Shown in pieces: positions 49,801-60,284 of a stretch of DNA of 64,000 nucleotides. Below the pieces are notes generated by a model. It worked only from the letters and a program-made list of their open reading frames with translations. It was not told where the DNA came from and searched no databases. The position numbers and the translations under genes were made by a program. Location of the stretch: assembly GCA_019055375.1 (NCBI GenBank), contig JAHQIW010002101.1, forward strand, positions 62,001 to 126,000. The letters are read 5' to 3'. Within the stretch, counting starts at the first letter, position 1. Each line of letters begins with the position of its first letter. Origin of the DNA: Parelaphostrongylus tenuis (Eukaryota > Nematoda > Chromadorea > Rhabditida > Metastrongylidae).

Positions 49801-52800
49801 TGTTAATATGGAGTACTTATGGAAAGCGGAAGAATTCTGGGCGAGAAGGGACAACCGTGTTTTGATAAAAGACTCGGAACATCGGTATCATGCAAAATTT
49901 TGGTAAGAAATATGTGCCTCCAGAGAAGTCATCTCGTTACTTTTCCACTATCCGCATCCATATTCGAAAAAAGTATTTTTTTTTCATTCCTTTTTGAGCT
50001 TTTACTAATTATTCGACAGCTTGAATATCGAGAATCGTAGGGTGTGCTTTATTGTTCATATGGTTCTTATATTATACTGTAAAGATGAAGCAAAATTTTA
50101 TCGTTAACACTCAAGCATCTTTCGCTGGACAGATGTTTTCATTGACTTTCAATAACCATTCTGTAGCACATATCCAACGCGATCTCAATGATAAGCCTGG
50201 TTTTGAAAAGGACGGTTTAATGAGTTGTTACAGCTAAAAGACTACGACTTCCACACTCAGCATCGTGTCGATAGTGCAGCGCAATCTACATGTGGCGTGC
50301 GGTGTGCACCGAGTTGAAACCCAAAATTTTTTCAGCTGTAACGACGAATTAAGAGGTCTTCCTCAAAAACTAAGCATATTTTTGAAATTGTTAAGAGGTG
50401 CGTTGCCGAATGGGTGTGAAAGCCTGCGAGAAAAGCCGTGTATAGCAAAAAATGCTTAGATGTGCAACACAGTTTTATACTTATTGCTACATCTCGTAAG
50501 GAGACTTTTTTACAAAAGGAAAGCACACCGTTGGAACGATTGAGATTTGTGCTTTTGACTGGTTATTGAACGGCAACTGCTTGATGCCAATGTTGCAGTT
50601 TCATTCACATATCGGTGGAAAGCAAACGCGCCGCATGTGAAATTCAATCTTAATTTTAGTGCTGCAGCGCAAAAACAGATTTGTTGGAAAACCAAACACT
50701 ATTAAATTTTCAGAGATTTGTGTTTTTGAAGAACTGGTGAACTTTATGAAGAAAAGCTCTGCTCATCGAAAGATGCTTGAGTGTCAGATAAGGATCTTTC
50801 AAAAAGTAAAAATACCTTTAAAAAATTCAAGATTTGAGGTATCAGTATCGAATAACTACTAAAATATCTAGGAAGAGCGGAAAACCCTTTTTTTTTAATA
50901 TGAGTGCTGATAGGGGAAGTAACGTACCATACGCAATGATGAACGCGCTCTCTTCCTACACTTGCTCGGGCTACATATTAGATCTACCTCCATGACTTGT
51001 GTTAGAGATGTTTAGTTGTAGAAAATGTGCTTTTTCAAGCTACGTTTTCGCAACTCAGGTGATACAAATGCACAGTAGGGTCGGAATTGTGTTTACTTTT
51101 TTATAAGGACGTGGTTTATCGCCGAAAAATGAAGGATTTCAAGAGAACTAATCACTTTTTGTATCAAAAAACCTTTGCAGAAAATTCATTTGTGATATAC
51201 CATTCTTTATGTAACGATAAGATATCTTCAACGCATAAACTTCACCTATAATTACCAATAAACCATCTATAACGTTTGAGCGGAGGGGTAACATTTTGAG
51301 CGTGAAATGTGATGTTCTTTTTACTCTTATAGCTTTCGGTGATAACCTTCCAAAAACCAATTACATCATCTATATTTTCAAGATTTGAGCTTTCACTTCG
51401 TTCTCCAAACGAACGGTATAATCACCTGTATCACCTGTCGTTCCGTTGATCGTCGAGTGACTCGAGCGGGTACCAGCAACACTTCCATTTTTCCCTATAG
51501 CATACAGGAGTAGCCCAGTGGGTCCTCCTGGATCTAGGGATTCGCTGAGCATCATATTTTTCTTCTAAATCCTTGGTAAAGAAACCGCACCAACGGGTCG
51601 GTGGTCTTCCTGTAGAGCGCTTAATATCCCGAGGAATCCAGTCAGTAACGGCTCTCGTCCATCGGTTGTCCTCGAAGCGCATCACGTGCCCGGCCCACCT
51701 TATTTTCGATATCCTGGCGTGTAGAACGGCGTCTCTGATCTTCGATCGTTAGCGTAGGTCGGAACTTCAAATCCTTTCACTCACTGACAAGATACGGGAT
51801 ACTCCGCATCGACCTTTCGACTGCGCGTTCAATAACGCCAAGTGATCTTTCATCCTGCTTATATTGCGGCCAGAATTCTGCTGCATACCTTAGAGCAGAG
51901 ACAACCGTAGAGTCGAAAAGGTGGGCACGGAGTTGGATGTTCGTTGATCTCCTCACTATATCTTTGATGCTCTTGAACGTTACCTAAGCCTCTCGTTTCC
52001 TCGTGCTCAACTCTGGAGCTAGGTCGTTTATCATGTTGATTTCACGATCTAGATAGACGTAACCGGAGTATTCGGAGAGTTTCTTTCCGTTGAGCGCGAA
52101 TGGATCATTCAAAACCCATCCGTTCCTCATGAACAAAGTTTCCGTTGGATTCAGTTGAAGAACAAGCTTTCCACAGGCGTTGTCGAAATCCGTCAACATT
52201 CGTTCCGCTTGGCTGATGCTTGGTGTTATGACGACGAAATTATCAGCAAAGCGAAGATGGTCCAACTGTCGAACATCATTTTTCACTCCCATATCGTTCC
52301 ATGCAATTGCTCAGCAAATCCCTAGAGCGAGAAGGACCCACTGGGCTACTCTTGCACGCGATAGGGAAAATGGAAGTGTTGCTGATATCCGCTCGAGTCA
52401 CTCGACGATCGGGACGACACGTGATACAGGTGATCGTCCCATTCCAATGCTCGCAAGACGTTTTAGGGGGTGGCAGTAAATAATTTTGGCGAAATTGTAT
52501 CGCCTTGTCGAACGCTCCTTCTTAGGTCAATGGTGATATTGTTGTAGAATGGAGATATTTTGGTCGTGAGATCTTCATAAAGCTCACGGAGCATCATTAT
52601 GTACCGAGTAGGGACGCCCTGGTTAACCAGAGCCTCTACAACCGCTTCTGTTTCCACTGAAACAAAAGCTTTCTTCAAATCGATGAAAGTGAGACAGAGT
52701 GGTTGCTTGTCCTCTCGTGAAACTTTAATGTCATGTGATCGTGTGAATGTTGTCTATGGTAAATCCTTTTCGGAACCCTGCTTTTCGCATGGCTGCCCTT

Positions 52801-55800
52801 CGTCCAGTGTTCTGTCAATCCTGTTTAGGATAACTCCAGCGAAGAGTTTATATATAACGGACAGCAAGCAGATTGGGCGATAGTTACTTATGTCGTGGAG
52901 GTCTCCCTTTTTGAACAACAAGACATTCCTGCTGTTTTTCCATTGAATGGGAACATTGCATTAGGACAGGTAGCGAGTGAAGAGCCAAGCTAGGGCGTTG
53001 ATGAAAACTGGTGGTAGGTTCTTCAGGTGTTCTGGTCTAATCCTGTTTGGACCGCGTGTTGTTCTGTTCTTCACCGACGATATGCATGTCGGATTTCAGA
53101 AGGGAGGACCGGTGGAACGACATATTCGTCTTCTTTCTATTTACATGACGGTAAGAGGATATAGCTAGCTAATCTCTTCGCTTCGTCGATAACGAAATCT
53201 CCCCAGGAGCCGACTAATGATTTGAATACATCCCAGTTTATGGTAGTTCTGGGACTTCGTTGCTTGAATTTGGCGGCTTTCCTTCCTTTTCGCGAAAAAC
53301 GGAACGTTGCTCGAAGGAGGCGATGGTCTGATCCCGTGCAGAACTTAGAGACAACAGCGACATCGGTTAGGCAAAACCTTCGACTTACTAAGATGTGGTC
53401 TATTTCGTTATGGTACCGTCCATTGAGAGACTTCCACACCCATTTCTGAAAGTGAAGCTTTCGGAATTGTGAGTTACCATAAATGGTTTGGGTCGTCATG
53501 ATAAACTCAATAGCCTCTCACTCTGTAAATTCCTTTCTAGTCCGTGTGTCCCAATGTGACGTTCTTCTAGGTCCAATTTTCACGTTAAAATCTTCGGCAA
53601 TGACCTTGAAAAATGTAAGATCTTCTCTGAAGAATTGTTCGAGGCCCATATAGAACACTTCAACATGGTCTTCGTCATAGCTTGATGTTGGTGCGTAAGC
53701 AACGAGATGTTCGAAGCCGGCACTGATCCACATCGTTTCAACCGCAATCGTCCGATGCGGGTTATTAATTGTTCGAATGATTAGATGTTCACGGTCAAAT
53801 TCGATTTGACGAGGACGTCAACGCCGCCGACACTTCTGCGATAGCATGCTCCAAGAAACAGTTCTTCTCCGGTGTCATATATAGCGTGAAAAGGGAAGCG
53901 TCATCTCGTCTGAGCCAGGCCAATGACGTCGTACCTTATCCTTCTTGCTTGAACCAATAGATCTTCTTCAGCGGATTCGTGAGCAAGGACTCTTGCATTG
54001 TAGGTACAGATCGTCATCTTAGTACGTTTCGATCTTAGCAGCCTAGTTTGACCCTGAGAATTTAGCGGCCCCTCCGTACTCGTTTGACCTGGCGCTGCCG
54101 CACCAGGGGCTCTTTCGGGGACAGGGGAAGAGGGCCATATTTGTTACTGTTTTTAGCAATTTTGATACCTAAAGTATAGCTCGCTAGGCTCTAAACGTGG
54201 AGGGGGGGGGGGAGGGAGGGGGGCTGGGTACTAACGAGTAGCTTGCCAGTTCTCGGAGGAGCGGGAGGAGCTTATTTATTGGAAGCGACTCCTAACCGCC
54301 CCCTCCCCTGTACTTCCCAGCCCCGTGATTGCAGGCTTTTGGCCGACTTAACTCTAGAAGTACAGTTTTGTCAAACTGGCGCTGCAGAAGCAGGGAGCTC
54401 GGTATAAGCGGTATAATATATTTCAAAATACCAGCCAAGAGCACTCAAGTGTACAACACTACCGATCTAGTGATTTTCACTTGACGGTAGTGTAGTGTTA
54501 ATCGTTCGTCGTCGCCTACCTATAGGGTGGGGACTGGGGCACTTCGAGAGGATTGGCTATAGACAAAGGGTTCTGTCCGACTGACGAGACTGTCGAGATC
54601 GGAACACGTGTATCAGGCTGTACAAAAGCCCATTAACAGGTCTAGGAGAAAACTGTGCAGCGAGGCCTTCAAAAAACTGTGTACCTCAATTGGTACACGT
54701 CGTCCCTTAGGGGTTAATGAGGCCAGTCACCAGGAAGAAGGTTGCTGCCACGACTCCTCGTAGCAGTTTCTTTATATTTGCACTTCAATATGCAACATAT
54801 CATTAGCAAACTATATCTCACATCGTAGTACCGTGACGCGAGCGATATACTCGTTCAAACTGTTTGTTCAACAATTTGTTTCACATCAAAAAGTAGGAAA
54901 TTGTTAACAACTGAACGTTTTTTGCTATGATAGAAGTTAGCGAAAGAACTTTCAACACTAACCGACACCAAAAAGTCCCCTGCAAAGGGGTCTTGGTAGA
55001 GAATCGAACCAGTAACCTTTTTGCCCATGGCCGGCACCATCAACCACCCGGCACTACGGACAGCTTGTCGCCGCGCGGGGCGGCAGAGTGGGACTAGTTC
55101 CATGGCCATGTCGTACCCAGAGTGTTGAAGTCCAATATGCTACATATCATTAGCAAACTATATCTCATATCGTTCCTGCAAACGTTACTCCAGGGCGCGC
55201 AAGCGATGATAAATTGATGGGACAGTATCGTGGCTATACGGTGAATGTGATGTCGTGGTACAGCACAATTTCTCCAGAATTTGGCAACGCGACTTTCCAG
55301 CGCGAGGTGGCCGGCCAGTGTGTGAGGTGTCCATCGAGACATCACTTTGCGGCAGCCCATTTTATTTAAATGGCGAACGATGCTGCTACGGCCATCTTTA
55401 AGTGTGGGTTAGATTGACTAGTAAATGCTCCAAAACACCTTAGCCTCTTGGTAACAACTCGATCTCAAGTAGAAGAAATTCGAATAAAATAATAGTGCGA
55501 AATTAATTAGACAACTCAGTAGTTGTACACTATTGATAAATATAAATTCTTTGTAGGGTATTGTAAGACTGAGTCGTAGATATAGGGAGAATATTCAAAT
55601 GAGTAGAACAAGAAAAAGAACAACCAAATACGGTTCACCGAATAGGCATCAGATTTGTAAAGAGCGCTCATCTATTGCAGTATGCCGAAACGCGACGCTG
55701 CCATCGGTGTGCCAGAAGGGTACACCCGGTACCGAACGTGTTGAGGAACGCACATCTTCGTTTCCCCTCGTAGAGGCATTCTTGAGAGTTTGAAAACAAC

Positions 55801-56531
55801 CCAGATTTTTCCATTTAATCCCTAAGACTTCACAGAACAATTCGCCCAAAGTATTGTAGAAGAATAAGGATACCCTCATATATTACCTAAACATTATTCA
55901 CTACTTACCACAAAGAACATGGGCATTCTTATATACATTCACTGGTTTCTTATACAATTCTCCTCGTTTCATGAAACAGCTCGTTCTTGTGTCCCACAAA
56001 CGAATCTGTCCGTCTCGACCGCCGGTGGCAAAAACGTCTACAAATAAGATTTCTCGGATACGTTGTTCACCATATCAGAAAGATATGACCTACGACAATT
56101 GTCGGGAGCGAAGCAAACACTTCGAACGGACATCTCATGGCCAAAATACAAGGTTGACTGTTGTCGCTGTAAGTCCCAAAGTCTGGAAATGTTGAACAGA
56201 ATAGACGTTTTCGCAAAACAGTGGATAAAATACCTGACGGTTGTATCACCAGAGATTGACAGGAGCTTATTCGGTGAATTTGGAACTCCTACTACATCCA
56301 TCACCGTAGCATCATGTGCAACGAAACCTTCATAAACACTTGATGATACACGAAAGAAGTAAAGTCACAAGTAAAAAACAAAAAATACCAACATTCTAAG
56401 GTTGTCGCATGGAGGCCAGGTTCGGCTGATACGACAGGCGCTACGTCCACTATTGCGATAAAACCTTCATCATCTCCAAGATAAAGCACTGTTTCGCAAT
56501 GAGGCGAAAATCGACAGACTACCCACGTGCT
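43852..56531 (-). CDS. cdt-2: DTL/CDT2-like WD40 substrate receptor of CRL4 ubiquitin ligase
   Basis: Exons, 5' to 3': 56531-56389, 56338-56234, 56182-56094, 56037-55909, 48508-48370, 48224-48133, 48027-47912, 46841-46797, 46737-46663, 46460-46333, 44961-44809, 44746-44603, and 44209 down to 43897 or the stop at 43852. Thirteen exons join without a phase break. WD repeats are visible: LYLGDDEGFIAIVD, HEMSVRSVCFAPDN, ATGGRDGQIRLWDTR, HTLVSGSSNAKSGLRLWDIR, FLLCGSKNKQAVMWDLQ and VGWSRSGKYIVSMDDEHFRVW. Their order and linkers follow human DTL. The tail has many Ser/Thr-Pro sites (TPSRKRK, TSPIK, ISPTK, LTPRT). CDT2 proteins recognise PCNA-bound targets such as the licensing factor CDT1 for destruction in S phase, in the nucleus. 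The first exon or exons upstream of 56531 are not found. The 7.4 kb intron 4 is filled with mobile DNA. Confidence 0.8.
44289..44559. mobile_element. 270-base MITE in CDT2-like intron
   Basis: Ends GTTAACTCTTTCGCTACGG and, inverted, GTTAACCCTTTTGCTATGG. TGCA on both sides may be a target duplication. No coding frame. Confidence 0.65.
45160..45490. repeat. degenerate fold-back MITE fragment
   Basis: Repeated AAAACTGAGTTTCAGAAA-like and TAGCAGCGAAAATAAAACTG-like blocks follow the 8330/61345 family loosely. Confidence 0.3.
46010..46095 (-). repeat. tRNA-derived SINE head
   Basis: The minus strand reads CTCAGTAGTGCATTGGTTAG (box A-like) and AAGTTTAGGTTCCGAC (weak box B). Confidence 0.4.
46525..46580. 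repeat. CA/TA-rich microsatellite
   Basis: Repeated ACATAT and ACACAC units in a CDT2-like intron. Confidence 0.85.
47060..47570 (+). mobile_element. mariner 3' half
   Basis: The frame 47094-47390 reads QQNDAHNPHTARKAKQKF and LPHPAYSPDAAPSDY, the catalytic blocks around the second and third Asp; the QDNARPH-type signature has lost its order (QND). It ends in a TIR-like CTTCCTTAACCTAATA near 47566. The 5' half is absent. It sits in an intron of the minus-strand CDT2-like gene. Confidence 0.8.
47605..47890. repeat. SINE-like repeat
   Basis: AAGCACTCAGCGTTAATCAA, GGGATGTGCCCAGCATTCC and GCTGCTATCCTCCCGGACG match the copy at 56868 in order. The end (CACCTCTAATCACTGCGCC) is a tRNA box A on the minus strand. 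Confidence 0.55.
48580..51420. other. intronic stretch of the CDT2-like gene, no other gene seen
   Basis: Two GC-rich blocks, 48640-48680 and 48795-48835, share CACGCGGYKCGGTCGACCGGCT about 160 bases apart. The stretch 50000-50320 has weak similarity to the fold-back MITE family. Frames here have no motif. Confidence 0.4.
51421..54125 (-). mobile_element. near full-length RTE-type LINE, inactive
   Basis: 5' to 3' on the minus strand: a GC-rich leader; ATG at 54017 opening TICTYNARVLAHESAEEDLL; an AP-endonuclease-like domain with FKVIAEDFNVKIG and GSDHRLLRATF; an RT domain with GDTISPKLF and LRFADNFVVI; and the C-terminal RWTRAVTDWIPRD block. It ends with the short ACAGGTGATAC-type repeats usual for RTE tails. 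LINEs of this kind copy their RNA into nicked DNA. Stops and shifts break the frame. The catalytic FADD is FADN, and the endonuclease Glu of the usual AETR is Gln (AQTR), so it could not move itself. It lies in intron 4 of the CDT2-like gene, same strand. Confidence 0.85.
52312..52440 (+). mobile_element. inverted RTE 3' fragment nested in the RTE copy
   Basis: GAGAAGGACCCACTGGGCTA, then CTCGAGTCACTCGACGATCG, then GATACAGGTGATCG is the plus-strand 3' end of the same family. It is inserted between the RT blocks of the minus-strand copy. Confidence 0.75.
54198..54228 (+). repeat. G-rich tract
   Basis: Runs of 11, 3 and 6 G within 31 bases, able in principle to form a quadruplex. Confidence 0.85.
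54440..54660 (+). repeat. hammerhead-family short element, copy 3
   Basis: Matches 22225-22445 along its length: TCGTCGTCGCCTACCT, GAGAGGATTGGCTA, GGAACACGTGTATC, AAAGCCCATT. Contains a hammerhead-like fold at 54568-54625. Confidence 0.65.
54568..54625 (+). ncRNA. near-canonical hammerhead ribozyme
   Basis: CTGACGA at 54581, stem II GA-CT/AG-TC with one bulge, GGAA for GAAA, stem III CAC/GTG, then TA. Stem I pairs the upstream TGTCCGA with TCAGGCTG around one mismatch. The only core change is A to G in GAAA, shared with the 22380 copy. Confidence 0.6.
54788..55175. repeat. direct repeats flanking a SINE-like insert
   Basis: The 40 bases from 54788 (CATATCATTAGCAAACTATA and flanks) recur from 55134. 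Between them the minus strand has a tRNA-like CCGGGTGGTTGATGGTGCC and GGTTCGATTCTC (54985-55070). Confidence 0.5.
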
Positions 56532-56544
56532 CTAAACCAAAGAC

Positions 56545-56815
56545 CAATACAATAATTGTATTAGCCGGTTGACTTCTGTGGACCCACGCCGGGTGTGTCC
56601 GCCAAAGTGGAAACAACTCCACCTCCTCTGCCTCAGTTAGTCGCCGATCAAAGTGCTACCTTTCGTTGCAAGACCACAGCTAAATCTTGGACTAATTTGA
56701 GCGCGGTGTTGCAACGAAAAGCAGTGCTGTAGTCGGCGAGTAATCGCCTGAGGAAGTGGAGTCGTCCCCAGACTGGTGAACACGCTCTGCGGGAGTCCGC
56801 GGAAGTCAACCCGCT
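56545..56815. mobile_element. MITE with long terminal inverted repeats
   Basis: GGTTGACTTCTGTGGACCCA at the left is inverted at the right (TCCGCGGAAGTCAACC). A second copy is at 60717-60955. It lies just 5' of the first recognised CDT2-like exon. Confidence 0.7.
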
Positions 56816-56867
56816 AATACTATTTGTTGAACTAAAGTGAGGGGCCTGTGCGTTTTTCCTCAATAGA

Positions 56868-57055
56868 TAAAGGATAAAGCATTCGGCGTTGATCAATCAC
56901 TAAGGGATGCACCATGCATTCGACTCCATTCGTAACATTAGTAGAGGTGGTAGAATCGATATCTGGCCTTTACGACTCGAGATGAAATACCGATGCATTC
57001 AGTCAGCGCTGCTATCCCCACAGACAAATCTGATTCCCCGAAAAGAGATAAAATT
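56868..57055. repeat. SINE-like repeat
   Basis: AAGCATTCGGCGTTGATCAA, GGGATGCACCATGCATTCG and CAGCGCTGCTATCCCC match the 47605 copy in order. Confidence 0.5.
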
Positions 57056-57086
57056 TGAAGAGCCCACGATGTTGGTTGCCCATTAA

Positions 57087-57158
57087 ACTTTCGTAGTGTA
57101 ATGGTTAGCATGGATGCCTTCCAAGCATTCGACGGAGGTTCGATTCCTTCCGAACGCA
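57087..57158 (+). tRNA. tRNA-Gly(TCC), probably a pseudogene
   Basis: TAGTGTAATGGTTAGCATGG gives the D arm. GATGC-CTTCCAA-GCATT gives the anticodon arm with TCC, and GGAGG-TTCGATT-CCTTC the T arm. The variable loop is of normal length. The acceptor stem ACTTTCG/CGAACGC has two mismatches, and the T stem has one G-T pair. The internal promoter boxes look good, so it may be transcribed. Confidence 0.6.
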
Positions 57159-57319
57159 CCTACAATGTTTTTCTCAGAGAGTGGAGATCTGCGATTGTTT
57201 CGTCAAAATTTGCTGCTATATTAGTAGTGAGTCGATCTAATTCTAATTTTCTGTCGATAAAATGTTGCATCTCAAAGGTGTTCTTATTATACTCGAACAG
57301 ATGATTAAATTTTGAAAAA

Positions 57320-57600
57320 CCTCACGGCGTTGAATAATCCCTGAGGATTGTGTCATGTATTCGACTTCGCAAAGCATCGCTTTGAGGTGACTGAATGGAA
57401 ACCTGGTTTAACAATGACTTTCGGTGGCCTACCGATGTACCAATTCGGCGCGATTAGCCTCCTAGACAGGTCTACTTACACTTCACCGAACTTCGGAAGG
57501 ATCAAGCCTGCTGAGTCTTGAATGTGAAATCGGATCATGGGACCGCTTCTCTGTCACAGGGCACCTCTAACCACTACGCTATACGCACCATCCCAATAAG
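57320..57600 (-). repeat. tRNA-derived SINE
   Basis: On the minus strand it begins GGTGCGTATAGCGTAGTGGT, a box A. The body is shared with 37105-37330. Confidence 0.55.
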
Positions 57601-57689
57601 GACTACACTTTTATGAAGATAAACCAGCATAATAGAGAAACCTAAACTACACGACGTCGTTTAAAGTGTATCACCTCAAAAAATTAGGT

Positions 57690-58255
57690 CGCTTCGTAAT
57701 TTTTAGCACTGGAGCGATAAACACCAAATTTATTAACCAGAACTAAATAAAATTGCATGGTTTTGATATCGTTCGAGTGCGCATTTTCTTGCGAACATTT
57801 TGGTATACAACTTGCCTATAATTGCTTCATATGGAGCTGTCGTGGAAACAATTTCGCTTGCCATTCATGCACGAACCACAAGTAGAGGGAAATGCTAGTG
57901 AAGCGGCGCGCAAGATTGACGGAGCTTCCTGTCTACGGCCCGAGCGCGGCCGAACCCTCCAGACTGTTCTCTCTCAGCTTTGAACTTCGTGATTCACTTC
58001 CTAACCGTCCTTTCCGCGACAGTATCATCGCCCTACGATCCATCAATCTATGCGCGTCGCTCACTAGCACATTCCTCTATGGGCCGGCCATTCGTCGTTT
58101 ACGAGTAGCAAGCGAATTTATTTATCAAGACAGCTGCATCTTCAAACAATTAAGCAAGTTGTATACTAAAAGTGTTCGTAATAGCGCAATCCAAAATCAT
58201 ACATTTTGACATTTTACAAATTCGGTTTATTGCTGTAGTGCCAAAACTTATGAAC
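57690..58255 (+). mobile_element. non-autonomous mariner-derived fold-back
   Basis: The left end has TTTTTAGCACTGGAGCGATA with AATAAACACC-like sequence. The right end, inverted, has TAAGTTTTGGCACTACAGCA. Inside, MELSWKQFRLPFMHEPQ is a mariner N-terminus. The following frame has no transposase motif and recurs on the other strand in the 60285 copy. Confidence 0.65.
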
Positions 58256-58477
58256 AACCTAACAGTATGAAGATGTTATCCTCTTTCCTGTCAATTATGG
58301 TCCCTATCTTCCACTAGGATTTAGAATTGAGTAGACTCGATGGAGATACCGACTTGTGAAAAAGACCAGACAGAGAACGACGTAACAGGTTGTGACAGGC
58401 TTTGTAGAAGGACATCGCTTCGAGTATTACGCTTCAGCCTTTACATAATAGAGAAGACTGAGTGGTACCTAAATTCA

Positions 58478-58560
58478 ACCTCAGGCGGGTGTTGAACCTG
58501 CGATTCACTTTTACCGGTGCACATGCTACCATTACATCTCCGAGGCCACTGGCACCTATA
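58478..58560 (-). repeat. tRNA-derived SINE head
   Basis: The minus strand has TGTAATGGTAGCATGTGCAC and GCAGGTTCAACACCCGCC, with no clean cloverleaf. Confidence 0.5.
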
Positions 58561-58784
58561 TTTCCAACCAAAAACGAAACTGAAATCGATCAAAAAGAAT
58601 ACGTCTTTCACTGAGTAGAGCATAAATCATTGATTCAGGTCTGTCTAACCCTCAATAGACCAAAAATACCTCGGGAAAGAATTATTCTCTATGAAACGGT
58701 TGGATACCACTACCTTGCCACAATGGTGAACAAAAACCTTGATGTATGATGTTGAACGATGGCAAAACAGGCGTCCAAAGTGCA

Positions 58785-59015
58785 ACTCTTTAACCCTTAC
58801 GAGACCATAAACCCAACCCTCTGCGTGCCTAACCCTCCCCACGGTGTTGCGTCAAACAATGGCAACTAACTCCAGCGTGCTGCGTCTGACGATGGCACGA
58901 GGAGGTTACACGTCATCGTTCGACACAACACGCTGGGGGAGGAGTGGGGGGGGGGGGGGGGGGTCAGATATGCAGAGGGTTGGGCCCATGGTCCGGTACG
59001 GGTTAAGCACGCGTC
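58785..59015. mobile_element. MITE with internal poly-G run
   Basis: ACCCAACCCTCTGCGT at the left is inverted at the right (GCAGAGGGTTGGGCCCATGG). Eighteen G in a row lie at 58946-58963. A second copy is at 62870-63065. Confidence 0.65.
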
Positions 59016-59229
59016 CATAGAAAAGGTGAAATGCGGATTCGAGTCCTGCTTGACTTCAAAGTTTTGCACATCCCTCAAATCCCTCAACATCATTGATTAT
59101 AATTGTAAAATCATATCACCGCTGAAAGGTACTGAATAAAAAGAATTCTCGTCGATCACATCATTAAAAATAGTTTGAAGCAGAACCACCGAATAAGTAA
59201 AACGGTGGACAAGTGGACATTAATACAAT

Positions 59230-60200
59230 ATACATACAATAATACCCAAGAATGTTGAGCGTTAAACAAAGCTTTGAATCCCTGGCGGGAGTTGGAGCCG
59301 TGTCTCACTTTTTCGTTCTGGTGGCGCAAAAAAACGATGGTAAAACAGGATCTCCACCAGCGCAGTGGTTAGAACGCACTATGCGCCCAAAGCGAGTCGT
59401 GGGTTCAACTCCCGCCCAAGGACCAAAATATTGTTATCACTCAATATTCCTAGCTATCTCAGTTAGAACATCATAACAATGCTCCTGTTAGTTCGTAAAA
59501 GCATGCCTCATCATGTGAAACCACGACTACCAACTTCTTGCAGATTAATAAACAACACCAATCTACGAAAAAGCGTTGATTAGGTAACTTTGTAATGGTT
59601 AACAAGTAAAAAATAATATGATGTCCAGGAATATTGAGCGATAAACGATGATTTGAACATCGGGAGAGGGAAGAAACCACGTCTCACCCCTTCCGGTGCG
59701 CGAAAAGAGTGATAGAAAATCATCAGCTCCAGCACCGACGAAGTGTTCGCACGCACCTCCGAAATGGATGAGTTGCGGGTTCAACTCCTGTCTCAGGTTC
59801 AAAGTTTGTATATTACTCGACATTGTTAGAAATATAGCTAGAATATGCCAGAATGAAAACATTCTTGCAGATCAAGCAACGAATAGTTCTTTGCATGAAA
59901 CCGCGACTACCATCTTTTTCAGAAGAGTAAACAAAAAGCCTAGGTTTGGACCATCGAGTAGTGTTTTTTATAACAGTAAGGAAATAAATAATGATGTGAT
60001 ATCCAAAATGCTGAGCGATGAACAGTGTTTTGAACTCCGGATGGGAGATGAAGCACTGTCTCACCTCTTCGGGGCACAAAAAGATGACACCACAACAGAA
60101 CCCCAAGTAGTGGAATGGTTCGCAACGCGCCTCCGGGAAGAGTGAGTTGCGAGTCCAACTCCCGTCCAAGGAGGTTCAAACCTTTGTACATCAATCAGTA
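59230..60200 (+). repeat. three tandem tRNA-derived SINEs with inverted leaders
   Basis: Units at about 59250-59430, 59630-59805 and 60005-60175 each begin with TTGAGCGATAAAC-like sequence, then an inverted B-box-like block (GGCGGGAGTTGGAGCC), then a plus-strand tRNA-like part ending GGGTTCAACTCCCGCC. The similar-but-changed units show an old tandem array or repeated insertion at one place. Confidence 0.6.
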
Positions 60201-60284
60201 TTTTTGGATATATAGTTATAACTTTACAACACAGCTATAAGCGGTAAAACAAAAAATCTTGTAGAAAAAATATCAGGTACGTTT

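Noticed and set aside
54583..54610. Ribozyme as part of the RTE 5' leader
   Set aside because: The fold is on the strand opposite to the RTE and about 450 bases beyond its start. A second copy at 22380 has no RTE next to it.
55649..55879. Minus-strand frame next to CDT2-like exon 4
   Set aside because: It does not join in phase, while exon 4 joins directly to the exon at 48508.
57892..58209. 105-codon plus frame
   Set aside because: It is the middle of a mariner-derived fold-back. The same sequence occurs inverted at 60500-60640.
59696..60145. 149-codon plus frame
   Set aside because: It runs through two SINE units and translates repeat DNA.
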